Source: Bin87 sp026710825 (GTDB lineage Bacteria; Chloroflexota; Dehalococcoidia; Lucifugimonadales; UBA3495). From it: a DNA stretch of 64,000 bases. A program made the position numbers and the translations under genes. Location: positions 1,178,001 to 1,242,000 of the forward strand of contig OZ247427.1 of assembly GCA_965232815.1 (NCBI GenBank). Reading direction: 5' to 3'. Shown here in pieces: positions 1 to 6,911 of this stretch; position 1 is the stretch's first letter; each line of letters opens with the position of its first letter. The notes below the pieces were generated by a model, which was not told where the DNA came from, made no database searches, and worked only from the letters and a program-made list of their open reading frames with translations.

Positions 1-1
1 C

Positions 2-1066
2 GGTATCAAGGCCATCGACGCCATGATTCCCATTGGGCGCGGCCAGCGCGAACTCATCATAGGCGACCGCTCCACCGGCAAGACCGCCATCGCCATTGAT
101 ACCATCATCAACCAGAAGGACACCGACCTGATCTGCATCTACGTCGCCATCGGGCAGAAGCAGGGCAAGGTCGCCCAGGTCGTGGGAATCCTCGAGGAAT
201 ACGGCGCAATGGACCACACCATCGTGGTCAACGCCGGTTCCGCCGACTCTGCCCCGTTGCAGTTCATCGCTCCCTACGCCGGCTGCGCCATGGGCGAAGC
301 TTTCATGGAAGAGGGCAAGGACGTGCTGATCGTCTACGACGACCTGACCAAGCACGCCTGGGCCTATCGCCAGATGTCGCTGCTGCTGCGCCGCCCCGCC
401 GGTCGCGAAGCCTACCCGGGCGATGTGTTTTACCTGCACAGCCGCCTGCTCGAGCGCGCCGCCCGTTTGGACGACGAAAACGGCGGCGGGTCGCTGACCG
501 CCCTGCCCATCATCGAAACGCAGGCCGGCGACGTGTCCGCGTACATTCCGACCAACGTTATTTCCATCACCGACGGCCAGATCTACCTGGAGCCCGAGTT
601 GTTCAACGTGGGCATCCGTCCCGCGGTGAACGTGGGCTTGTCGGTATCCCGAGTGGGCGGCGCCGCCCAATCCCGCGCTGTGCGCCAGGTTGCCGGACGC
701 CTACGCATTGACCTGGCACAGTATCGCGAGTTGGCCACTTTCGCCCAGTTCGGTACTGCCGACCTCGATGCGGCCACGCGCGCTCAGTTGGCGCGCGGAC
801 AACTGGCCACCGAGGCCTTGAAACAGGGGCAATACCAACCGCTCAACCTGGGCGATGAAGTGATCGTCCTGTATGCCGTGAATGAAGGGCTGATGGCCGA
901 GGTTCCGTTGGAACGGCTCGCAGCCTTCGAAGAACAGATGCTGCGCCACATTAACGCCACCCATCCCGAATTCGGCCAGGCCATCCGGGAGTCCGGCAAC
1001 CTGCCGCCGGAGTTGAGCGAACAGATCACCGCAGCCATCAACGACTTCAAGCCGACCTTCCAGTAA
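2..1066 (+). CDS. atpA: F1F0 ATP synthase alpha subunit (5' partial)
   Basis: Alpha subunit of the F1 catalytic head, which binds nucleotide at the non-catalytic sites and alternates with beta in the hexamer. The reading frame is open at the window edge, so the N-terminal beta-barrel and the start codon lie outside. The visible part begins just before the P-loop GDRSTGKT (fragment residues about 21-28) and runs through the nucleotide-binding and C-terminal helical domains to a TAA stop. It is the first gene of the visible atpA-atpG-atpD-atpC block, all on the plus strand. The last codons and the stop lie in an 18-bp sequence that is tandemly duplicated. Family identity is certain. Confidence 0.98.
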   Translation, partial: GIKAIDAMIPIGRGQRELIIGDRSTGKTAIAIDTIINQKDTDLICIYVAIGQKQGKVAQVVGILEEYGAMDHTIVVNAGSADSAPLQFIAPYAGCAMGEAFMEEGKDVLIVYDDLTKHAWAYRQMSLLLRRPAGREAYPGDVFYLHSRLLERAARLDDENGGGSLTALPIIETQAGDVSAYIPTNVISITDGQIYLEPELFNVGIRPAVNVGLSVSRVGGAAQSRAVRQVAGRLRIDLAQYRELATFAQFGTADLDAATRAQLARGQLATEALKQGQYQPLNLGDEVIVLYAVNEGLMAEVPLERLAAFEEQMLRHINATHPEFGQAIRESGNLPPELSEQITAAINDFKPTFQ

Positions 1067-1090
1067 GAGCCAACCTTCCAGTAAGAGCCA
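1055..1090 (+). repeat. 18-bp tandem duplication over the atpA stop codon
   Basis: The unit ACCTTCCAGTAAGAGCCA occurs at 1055-1072 and again at 1073-1090, followed by ACC of a third partial copy. Each unit contains an in-frame TAA, so the first copy ends atpA and the second lies in the atpA-atpG spacer. Confidence 0.9.
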
Positions 1091-1107
1091 ACCGTCAGGG
1101 TCAGGAT

Positions 1108-1971
1108 ATGCCCAGCGTCAGAGACATACGGCGACGCATCCGCAGCGTCGAAAATACCGGCAAAGTTACCAACGCGATGTCCCTGATCGCGGCATCCAAA
1201 ATGCGCCGGGCGCAGTTGGCGGTCACGGACGGGCGGCCTTATGCGGAGAAGATTCACGACGTCATCGCATTGCTGGCGGCGCAGCCGGCCGGGGACGACG
1301 ACACCGCTCATCCCCTGCTTCAGGTGCGCCCCGTCAACAACGTTGGCATGGTCATAGTCACGCCCGACCGCGGTCTGGCCGGCGGCATGCACGCCACGAT
1401 CAACCGCAGGGTGGCGCAATTCATCCTGGCAAGCGACGCCACCGTACGCAGCATCGTGGTGGGCCGCAAGGGCCGCGACTTCATGGTCCGGTACACGGAT
1501 ACCGTTCAGGCGGTGTTCACCGATCTGAGCGACCGCGTTTCCCTGGCCGATACCACCGCAATCTCGCGTTTGGTCATCGACGGGTACACTGAGGGACAAT
1601 TTGACGAGGTGTATCTGGGTTACATGCGGTTCGTCAACACGGTCCAGCAGGAGCCGGTGATAGAGCGCATCCTGCCGGTCGAACCCGCCGCTCTGGAATC
1701 GGCGCAGCGCGTCGGATTCATCTACGAACCTAATCCCGCCGTTGTGTTGAGCGCGCTCCTGCCTCAATTCGTTGAGATGCAGGTGTACCACGCCATCCTG
1801 GAAAGCATCGCCAGCGAGCAGTCGGCCCGCATGGTCGCCATGCGGAACGCCACCGATAACGCCAACCAATTGGCCTCGGACCTGACACTGGTAATGAACA
1901 AGCTCCGCCAGGACAGCATCACCAACGAACTGCTGGACCTGGTCGGCGGGCAAGTCGCCATGGAAGGGTGA
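1108..1971 (+). CDS. atpG: F1F0 ATP synthase gamma subunit
   Basis: Gamma is the central rotor shaft of F1, transmitting rotation of the membrane ring to the alpha/beta hexamer. The protein is 287 residues, the usual length. It has the conserved N-terminal helix (RRRIRSVENTGKVTNAM, near residues 8-24), which enters the hexamer, and a C-terminal helix with the family pattern around NANQLASDL. AGGA lies a few bases before the ATG. It follows atpA by about 40 bp and precedes atpD by about 90 bp, the standard order, and is probably cotranscribed with them. Confidence 0.97.
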   Translation: MPSVRDIRRRIRSVENTGKVTNAMSLIAASKMRRAQLAVTDGRPYAEKIHDVIALLAAQPAGDDDTAHPLLQVRPVNNVGMVIVTPDRGLAGGMHATINRRVAQFILASDATVRSIVVGRKGRDFMVRYTDTVQAVFTDLSDRVSLADTTAISRLVIDGYTEGQFDEVYLGYMRFVNTVQQEPVIERILPVEPAALESAQRVGFIYEPNPAVVLSALLPQFVEMQVYHAILESIASEQSARMVAMRNATDNANQLASDLTLVMNKLRQDSITNELLDLVGGQVAMEG

Positions 1972-2062
1972 TTGCAAGCCGTCTCAATGCATGGCCAAAG
2001 AAACTGTCGATTACCGTCAGCAGGACCATTTGCCTGCTAATTAGTCCGGAGGACGAACCAAA

Positions 2063-3457
2063 ATGCCCGGAAAGATTGCCCAAGTTATCGGTACGGTGGT
2101 GGACGTAGAATTCCCCGCCGACCAACTTCCCAGCCTGTTTGACGCTCTCGAGGTGGACAATGCAGGTGAACGCCTGGTGCTGGAAGTCCAGCAGCACATC
2201 GGCAACCACTGGGCCCGCTGCCTCGCCCTGGGCTCAACCGACGGTCTGGCTCGCGGCAACGAGGTAGTCGACACCGGAGACAAGGTCTTGGTTCCCGTCG
2301 GGCCAGAAACCCTGGGCCGGCTTTTCGATGTCACCGGAACTCCCCTGGACACTCTGGGCGCAGTCGAGGCAGGCCAACACTGGCCCATCCACCGCGACCC
2401 ACCCGCCTTTGACGACCAAAACCCCACCGTGGAAATTCTCGAGACGGGCATCAAGGTGTTCGACCTCATCACGCCGTTCCCCAAGGGCGGCAAGGTTGGC
2501 GCATACGGCGGCGCCGGCGTTGGCAAGACCGTCATCATCCAGGAATTGATCCGCAACATTGGCGCGGTACACAGCGGCGTTTCGGTATTCGCGGGCGTGG
2601 GCGAGCGTTCCCGCGAGGGCAACGACCTCTGGCACGAAATGGAAGACTCCGGCGTGCTGGGCAGCACCGTGCTGGTGTTCGGGCAGATGAACGAGACCCC
2701 CGGCGTGCGCGCCCGCATCGGCCTCACCGGCCTCACGATGGCGGAGTACTTCCGCGAAGAAGAAAATCAGGACGTGCTGCTGTTCATCGACAATATCTAC
2801 CGTTACATCCTGGCGGGCATGGAAGTGTCCGCGCTGCTCGGTCGCATGCCGTCCGCGGTGGGATATCAGCCCACCCTGAGCACAGAGATGGGCGCGCTGC
2901 AGGAGCGCATCACCTCCACCAAGAGCGGCAGCATCACCTCATTCCAGGCGATCTACGTGCCAGCCGACGACTACACCGACCCTGGCATCGTGACCACGTT
3001 CGGTCACCTTGACGCTGTCGTGTCGCTGGAGCGGGCGCTGGCGGCGCAGGCGCTGTATCCCGCCGTGGACCCGCTTGCGTCATTCGCCCGAATCCTGGAG
3101 CCCCGCATCGTGGGCGACGAACACTACCGAGTGGCGCGTGGCGTGCAGCAGGTGCTCCAACGCTACCGCGACTTGCAGGACATTATCGCCATCCTGGGCA
3201 TCGAAGAACTGTCGGACGAAGACCGCCAGACCGTATTCCGTGCCCGCAAGATCCAGCGCTTCCTCACCCAGCCATTCTTCGTTGCCGAAACCTTCACCAA
3301 CCAGCCGGGCAAATACGTCGCCCTGCGCGACACCGTCCGCGGGTTCGCCGAAATCCTGGACGGCGAGCACGATGAACTGCCGGAGCAAGCTTTCTACATG
3401 GTCGGCACCATCGAGGAGGCCGTCGAAAAGGCCGAACAGATGCGGGCCACCGCCTAG
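2063..3457 (+). CDS. atpD: F1F0 ATP synthase beta subunit
   Basis: Catalytic subunit of F1, making ATP from ADP and phosphate. At 464 residues it is a normal length. The P-loop GGAGVGKT is at residues 149-156, the catalytic glutamate lies in GERSREG (E181), and the regulatory loop appears as EELSDEDR near residue 385. The stretch before the catalytic interface reads NIYRYILAG where most bacteria have NIFRFTQAG, a divergent but recognisable form. A GGAGG ribosome site lies about 10 bases before the ATG. Third gene of the visible atp block. Confidence 0.98.
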   Translation: MPGKIAQVIGTVVDVEFPADQLPSLFDALEVDNAGERLVLEVQQHIGNHWARCLALGSTDGLARGNEVVDTGDKVLVPVGPETLGRLFDVTGTPLDTLGAVEAGQHWPIHRDPPAFDDQNPTVEILETGIKVFDLITPFPKGGKVGAYGGAGVGKTVIIQELIRNIGAVHSGVSVFAGVGERSREGNDLWHEMEDSGVLGSTVLVFGQMNETPGVRARIGLTGLTMAEYFREEENQDVLLFIDNIYRYILAGMEVSALLGRMPSAVGYQPTLSTEMGALQERITSTKSGSITSFQAIYVPADDYTDPGIVTTFGHLDAVVSLERALAAQALYPAVDPLASFARILEPRIVGDEHYRVARGVQQVLQRYRDLQDIIAILGIEELSDEDRQTVFRARKIQRFLTQPFFVAETFTNQPGKYVALRDTVRGFAEILDGEHDELPEQAFYMVGTIEEAVEKAEQMRATA

Positions 3458-3493
3458 CGTCGGCAGCCATTCAACGGCCAGGAGTCTTTACCG

Positions 3494-3943
3494 ATGCCCA
3501 TGCAACTGCAAATCATCACCGCAGAGCGCGAGGTCTTCTCGGGCGAAGTGGACGCCTTGGTCGCGCCGGGACTGGAAGGGCAACTGGGCATCCTGCCCCG
3601 ACACGCTCCGCTGATCACCGTATTGCAGCCGGGCGAGTTGATGGTCCGCGCCGACGGCGAGGAATCGTTCCTCGCACTTTCGGGCGGATACATGGAAGTG
3701 CTGGGAAATCAGGTGATTATCCTGGCCGACGCCGCTGAAGACGTCGACGAGATCGACGAGTCCCGCGCTCAGGCGGCCATGGAGCAGGCGCAACAGCGAA
3801 TAGCCAACCGCGAAACGGACGTGGAATTGGAGCAGGCGGTGGCATCTCTCCGCCGTGCGCAGGTGAGGGTCACCGTGGCTCGCCGCCGGCGCAACTCGCC
3901 GCATCGCTCGATGGCGAACCGGCAGCCGGGGATGGGCGGTTAG
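3494..3943 (+). CDS. atpC: F1F0 ATP synthase epsilon subunit
   Basis: Epsilon binds gamma at the base of F1 and can inhibit ATP hydrolysis. The 149-residue product has the N-terminal beta-sandwich (LQIITAEREVFSGEVDALVAPG, split here only in description) and a C-terminal helical hairpin rich in Ala, Gln and Arg. AGGAG precedes the ATG. It closes the atp operon. Its last four bases overlap the stop codon of the convergent rex gene, so no terminator fits between them. Confidence 0.95.
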   Translation: MPMQLQIITAEREVFSGEVDALVAPGLEGQLGILPRHAPLITVLQPGELMVRADGEESFLALSGGYMEVLGNQVIILADAAEDVDEIDESRAQAAMEQAQQRIANRETDVELEQAVASLRRAQVRVTVARRRRNSPHRSMANRQPGMGG

Positions 3944-4644
3944 CCAGCGCTTAAGTGGCCGTTGGCGTCGGGTCCCTGGAACGCCAGGTAGTACGTCATG
4001 GACTGCAGCGCCAGCACGGGGTCGATGCTACGTACGCGTACTCCCCGTGGCACCTGCGCGTTGATGGGCGTGTAGTTCAGGATCGCTCTCACGCCGCATC
4101 CCACCAGTTGGTCCACCACAGATTGCGTGTGCGCGCTGGGCACCGCGACAATGGCGATGGTGATGTTCCGGCCGGACACCGTTTCAGCCAGATCGCTCAT
4201 GGGCTGAATCGCAATCCCTCCGACTTCGCGTCCGACGTTTTCGGGATTATTGTCGAACGCCGCTACCAGGTGGAATCCGTCGGGGTTGAAGCCCGGGTAG
4301 TTCAGGATCGCGTTGCCCAGTCGCCCAACACCGATCACCGCCACGTTCCACTGGGCATCCAGGCCAAGGATCTGCTTCAACTCGGTGAGCAGATGCCGGA
4401 CACGGTAGCCACGACCCTGTTTTCCAAACCTTCCGAAGTAGGACAGGTCTTTTCGGATCTGGGCCGGCGTGACTTGTAACTGCGCGCCCAACTGCTGGGA
4501 GTTGGTTACCTCGACCCCTTCATCCAGGAGTTGAGTCAGGGTCCGAACGTATTGGGGCAAACGGTCAATCACGACCTCGGGAACCTCTATCGGGGACAAC
4601 GAGGTACCGGGCGGAGAGTTGAAATCTCGGTGAATTGTTGCCAT
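3940..4644 (-). CDS. rex: redox-sensing transcriptional repressor Rex
   Basis: Rex senses the NADH/NAD+ ratio and represses respiratory and fermentative genes when NAD+ is high. The 234-residue protein has an N-terminal winged helix (residues about 25-85, with RKDLSYFGRFGKQGRGY, the Rex DNA-recognition signature) and a Rossmann domain starting at GVGRLG (105-110). It is convergent with atpC and overlaps it by 4 bp. A Rex-like half site (TTGTGAA) lies just upstream of the start, which suggests autoregulation. No clear ribosome site is visible before the ATG. Confidence 0.96.
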   Translation of the reverse strand: MATIHRDFNSPPGTSLSPIEVPEVVIDRLPQYVRTLTQLLDEGVEVTNSQQLGAQLQVTPAQIRKDLSYFGRFGKQGRGYRVRHLLTELKQILGLDAQWNVAVIGVGRLGNAILNYPGFNPDGFHLVAAFDNNPENVGREVGGIAIQPMSDLAETVSGRNITIAIVAVPSAHTQSVVDQLVGCGVRAILNYTPINAQVPRGVRVRSIDPVLALQSMTYYLAFQGPDANGHLSAG

Positions 4645-4660
4645 AACGACGATATGGTTG

Positions 4661-4678
4661 TTGTGAATGGTTATACGA
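4661..4678. promoter_or_regulatory. candidate Rex operator upstream of rex
   Basis: TTGTGAA at 4661-4667 matches the left half of the known Rex operator (TTGTGAA-N4-TTCACAA). After four bases the right half reads TATACGA and matches at four of seven positions. The site is about 20 bp upstream of rex, fitting autoregulation. One good half site only, so moderate to low confidence. Confidence 0.35.
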
Positions 4679-4715
4679 TCGTACTAATCAAAATATGGGC
4701 AATCGTAGCAATTCG

Positions 4716-4748
4716 TTGACCGACACAACCCAGCCAACGAAATATAAT
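4716..4748 (+). promoter_or_regulatory. weak promoter candidate for the DUF503 gene
   Basis: A perfect TATAAT (4743-4748) lies about 100 bp before the DUF503 start. The nearest -35-like sequence is TTGACC (4716-4721), but the 21-bp spacer is too long, so the -10 may act with a weak -35. Confidence 0.3.
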
Positions 4749-4846
4749 CTATCGGGCGAATTTACCGCCGTCAATAGCCGCCCATATGGGCGATGCCATT
4801 GTTGTCTCCAAAATACCGGTTGAGTAGAGTAGGCCAGGGGGGCCGT

Positions 4847-5146
4847 ATGCACGTCGGAATCGTACGCATCGCGCTCCGCGTGCGGGACAGCCACAGCCTC
4901 AAGGACCGCAGGCAGGTGTCCCGCAGCCTGATACAGCGCATACGAGGCCGCTTCAACGTGTCCGTGGCGCAGGAAGTGGCGGCAGACGGGGATGCGTGGC
5001 AGAGCCTGACCTTGCTGGCCTCATGCGTGAGCAGCGACCCCAATCATGCCGACGTGGTGCTCAACGATTTGGTCGGGTTCATCGAGCGCACCCGCCCCGA
5101 CGTGGAGTTACTGCATTACGGAGCCGAGGTCATCAGCGGGGTTTAA
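4847..5146 (+). CDS. DUF503 family protein (YlxP-like)
   Basis: Small protein of 99 residues of the DUF503/YlxP family. Its function is not established, although homologues often sit beside translation or ribosome-assembly genes. The family signature is clear: MHVGIVRIALRVRDSHSLKDRR at the N-terminus, followed by Arg-rich and acidic segments. The ATG at 4847 is chosen because the family begins with MHxG and an AGGGGG stretch lies just upstream. An earlier in-frame start at 4793 would add 18 unrelated residues. It converges on the SelW-like gene, and the hairpin at 5154-5178 separates the two. Confidence 0.85.
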   Translation: MHVGIVRIALRVRDSHSLKDRRQVSRSLIQRIRGRFNVSVAQEVAADGDAWQSLTLLASCVSSDPNHADVVLNDLVGFIERTRPDVELLHYGAEVISGV

Positions 5147-5153
5147 ATGCAAA

Positions 5154-5178
5154 CGGGAGCCGACTGTTGCGGCTCCCG
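5154..5178 (-). terminator. hairpin terminator between DUF503 and SelW-like genes
   Basis: CGGGAGCCG and CGGCTCCCG form a perfect 9-bp stem with a 7-base loop. On the minus strand it is followed by TTTGCATTTAAA, fitting a terminator for the SelW-like gene. It may also stop the convergent DUF503 transcript. Confidence 0.6.
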
Positions 5179-5202
5179 CGGAAAGTACGGATCTACGCAG
5201 GG

Positions 5203-5472
5203 TCAGATGCGGTCGTTGATGGCGCGCATCAGGTCCTGCAGGTCGGGGAACAGGTGAGCGTCGGGGGTGTGCTTATGCTCGCCGACCAGTTCGCCATCGA
5301 TGGTGATGTCAAACTTGCCGTGCTCGCCGGGGGTGAGTTTAAACGTGGAGATATTGTCACCGGTGCGGGTCAGAGCTTCGCTGGCCATCCAGGCCGCGCG
5401 TCCGGCGTGCCCTCAATCCCAGCAATAGACAATCTCGATTTCCATCCGTTTGACATCGGGGCGTGTTGTCAT
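5203..5472 (-). CDS. SelW/Rdx-family selenoprotein (in-frame TGA read as Sec)
   Basis: Predicted 89-residue thioredoxin-fold redox protein of the SelW/SelT/SelH (Rdx) family. Reading from the ATG at 5472 (GGAGG ribosome site 7 bases upstream), the N-terminus is strand-forming and leads to VYCWD, then TGA at 5413-5415, then GHAGRAAWMASEAL. This matches the family's CxxU/C motif followed by RAAWMxxEL. The TGA therefore falls exactly at the redox Sec/Cys position (residue 20). Downstream residues continue in frame to a normal stop at 5203. A short hairpin starts within the bacterial SECIS distance after the TGA. A caller that stops at TGA would miss the motif and report only a 61-residue fragment from 5388. 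A nonsense mutation is the alternative, but the position makes that unlikely. Confidence 0.85.
5379..5398 (-). promoter_or_regulatory. candidate bacterial SECIS element of the SelW-like gene
   Basis: On the minus strand GGCC-TGGAT-GGCC forms a 4-bp stem with a 5-base loop. CGC/GCG extends it by 3 bp past a bulged A. The loop starts 21 bases after the TGA and has G at its second position, within the known bacterial SECIS rules. The stem is short, so moderate confidence. Confidence 0.5.
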
Positions 5473-5578
5473 GGTTCCCTCCAATTGACGCCTGGGCCAA
5501 CAAATAGGATGGGCGGATAATATGGGAATCAACTGGCGAATGCAACGCTCATCCGCATTGGGGACGCTCGGCGATCGA

Positions 5579-6343
5579 TTACCTCAGTTCATCCAACCAC
5601 CCGCACAGAGCATCCCAGAACTCCGGCGTATCCCCGATGTTCAGGTGGTCGGCGCCGGGGATCTCCGCGAACCGCTTGGGCTCGACCGCGGCGTCGAAAA
5701 GCTTGCGACCCTGGGACGGAGGCACCAGGTTGTCCTCTGATCCGTGCAATATGAGCAGCGGACAGCCGATCCGACTCACGTAGGACATGGAATGGAACTT
5801 GGGCCCGACCAGCCGTCCGCCCAGAGTCAACACGGGATGGACGAGACGGGCCATGTCGGTAAGAGATGCGAACGGCGCAACCAACGCGGCGCCCCTTGGG
5901 GATGACGTTTCGGCGGCCAAACGGATGGCGACCGCCGCGCCCAGCGATACCCCGAGGTATAGGGCGTGGTCAGGCCCGACACCATATCGATTCTGCAAGT
6001 GCAACAGCGCAGAACGGGTATCGATGGCGGTGCTGCGTACCGAGGTCTTGCCCTCGCTGCGCCCAAATCCGCCATAGTCGAAACCGAAAATGTTGGCGCC
6101 GGTGTACTTCCGGACTGCGCCGAACTCGCCCACCCGCAGGCTGAGATTTCCCCCCACACCACCGAACCACATCCAGGTCAAGTTGTTACTGCCATCACCG
6201 GGAATGTGCCAGCAGTGGAGGCGGCGGCCATCGGGAGTTTCGGCCCAGGATTCATCGTAGTCCATGCCCAGGTCAGTCGGTAGGGCATCGCAAACCGGGC
6301 GAGGTCGGAACAGGAGCCGACGCTCCATCATCTCGATCAGCAT
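5579..6343 (-). CDS. alpha/beta hydrolase (BEM46-like)
   Basis: Cytoplasmic or peripheral alpha/beta-fold hydrolase of 254 residues, substrate unknown. The nucleophile elbow is GVSLG (Ser in GxSxG, near residue 130), the acid is the Asp of GSEDNLVP and the base the His of GADHLNI, in the expected order. The sequence before the core (WFGGVGGNLS) supplies the oxyanion-hole turn, and FDYGGFGRSEG is typical of BEM46/ABHD13-type proteins. It lies on the minus strand downstream of a small membrane protein gene, with about 30 bp between them. Confidence 0.85.
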   Translation of the reverse strand: MLIEMMERRLLFRPRPVCDALPTDLGMDYDESWAETPDGRRLHCWHIPGDGSNNLTWMWFGGVGGNLSLRVGEFGAVRKYTGANIFGFDYGGFGRSEGKTSVRSTAIDTRSALLHLQNRYGVGPDHALYLGVSLGAAVAIRLAAETSSPRGAALVAPFASLTDMARLVHPVLTLGGRLVGPKFHSMSYVSRIGCPLLILHGSEDNLVPPSQGRKLFDAAVEPKRFAEIPGADHLNIGDTPEFWDALCGWLDELR

Positions 6344-6373
6344 ACCGGCGTAAAGTCCGGTTCCTATAGGCGG

Positions 6374-6889
6374 CTACTCTTCGTCACTGTAGGGCTCCGG
6401 CGCGTTGAATTCCTCACCCCGCGCCTCGGCTTCCCGGCGCCGTTGGTTCCATTCGCGCCAGATGCGGTTCGCCTCGGCCGTGCCTTGCGCTTGGCCTTCT
6501 TGCCGGCCCTCTTGCCTGCCTTCCTGCCGGCCCTCTTGCCTGCCTTCTTCTCTCAAGCTGTCTTGGAGCGGTTCTACCAGTTTGGTTCGCAGCCAATCCG
6601 CAATTACCATAGCGCCTCCCGTGATTTCTGCCGTGGTCAGTGCCAGGCCAAAGGCCGCAGCATGGGCGATGGCAAAACCTAGCATAACCGACATGGCGGT
6701 TGCCGTCGCGCAGGCCTGCCCAGTGGCGTTCACGCAGGCCGCCGCAGTCGCGCCGTTGGTTACGTGATGCCATATTACCACTCCATAGCCAATCAGGCTG
6801 AATGCAACGAAGGCTGCCAGATAGGTACGCCGGCGCGCGGGCGTAACGTTGAACAGCGATTCGGTTTGCTCCGGCCCTTCGCTAGCCAT
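6374..6889 (-). CDS. small membrane protein with EGRQ tandem repeats
   Basis: Unrecognised 171-residue protein. An Arg-rich N-terminal segment leads to two hydrophobic helices (about residues 24-42 and 66-92). A hydrophilic C-terminal part follows, with four or five tandem EGRQ units and then a charged helix. The EGRQ stretch is encoded by two near-identical 24-bp units at 6495-6542 plus a partial copy, which could change in number by slippage. Comparable EGxxEG repeats occur as helical tails in unrelated bacterial proteins and say little about function. It sits between the BEM46-like hydrolase and the HdrD-like gene on the same strand. Confidence 0.65.
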   Translation of the reverse strand: MASEGPEQTESLFNVTPARRRTYLAAFVAFSLIGYGVVIWHHVTNGATAAACVNATGQACATATAMSVMLGFAIAHAAAFGLALTTAEITGGAMVIADWLRTKLVEPLQDSLREEGRQEGRQEGRQEGRQEGQAQGTAEANRIWREWNQRRREAEARGEEFNAPEPYSDEE

Positions 6890-6911
6890 AAATCGCCTTT
6901 CGGCCGGAGTG

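Noticed and set aside
5203..5388. SelW-like gene as a 61-residue protein starting at ATG 5388
   Set aside because: This start has no ribosome site and removes the redox motif; the upstream ATG at 5472 has GGAGG and a conserved N-terminus.
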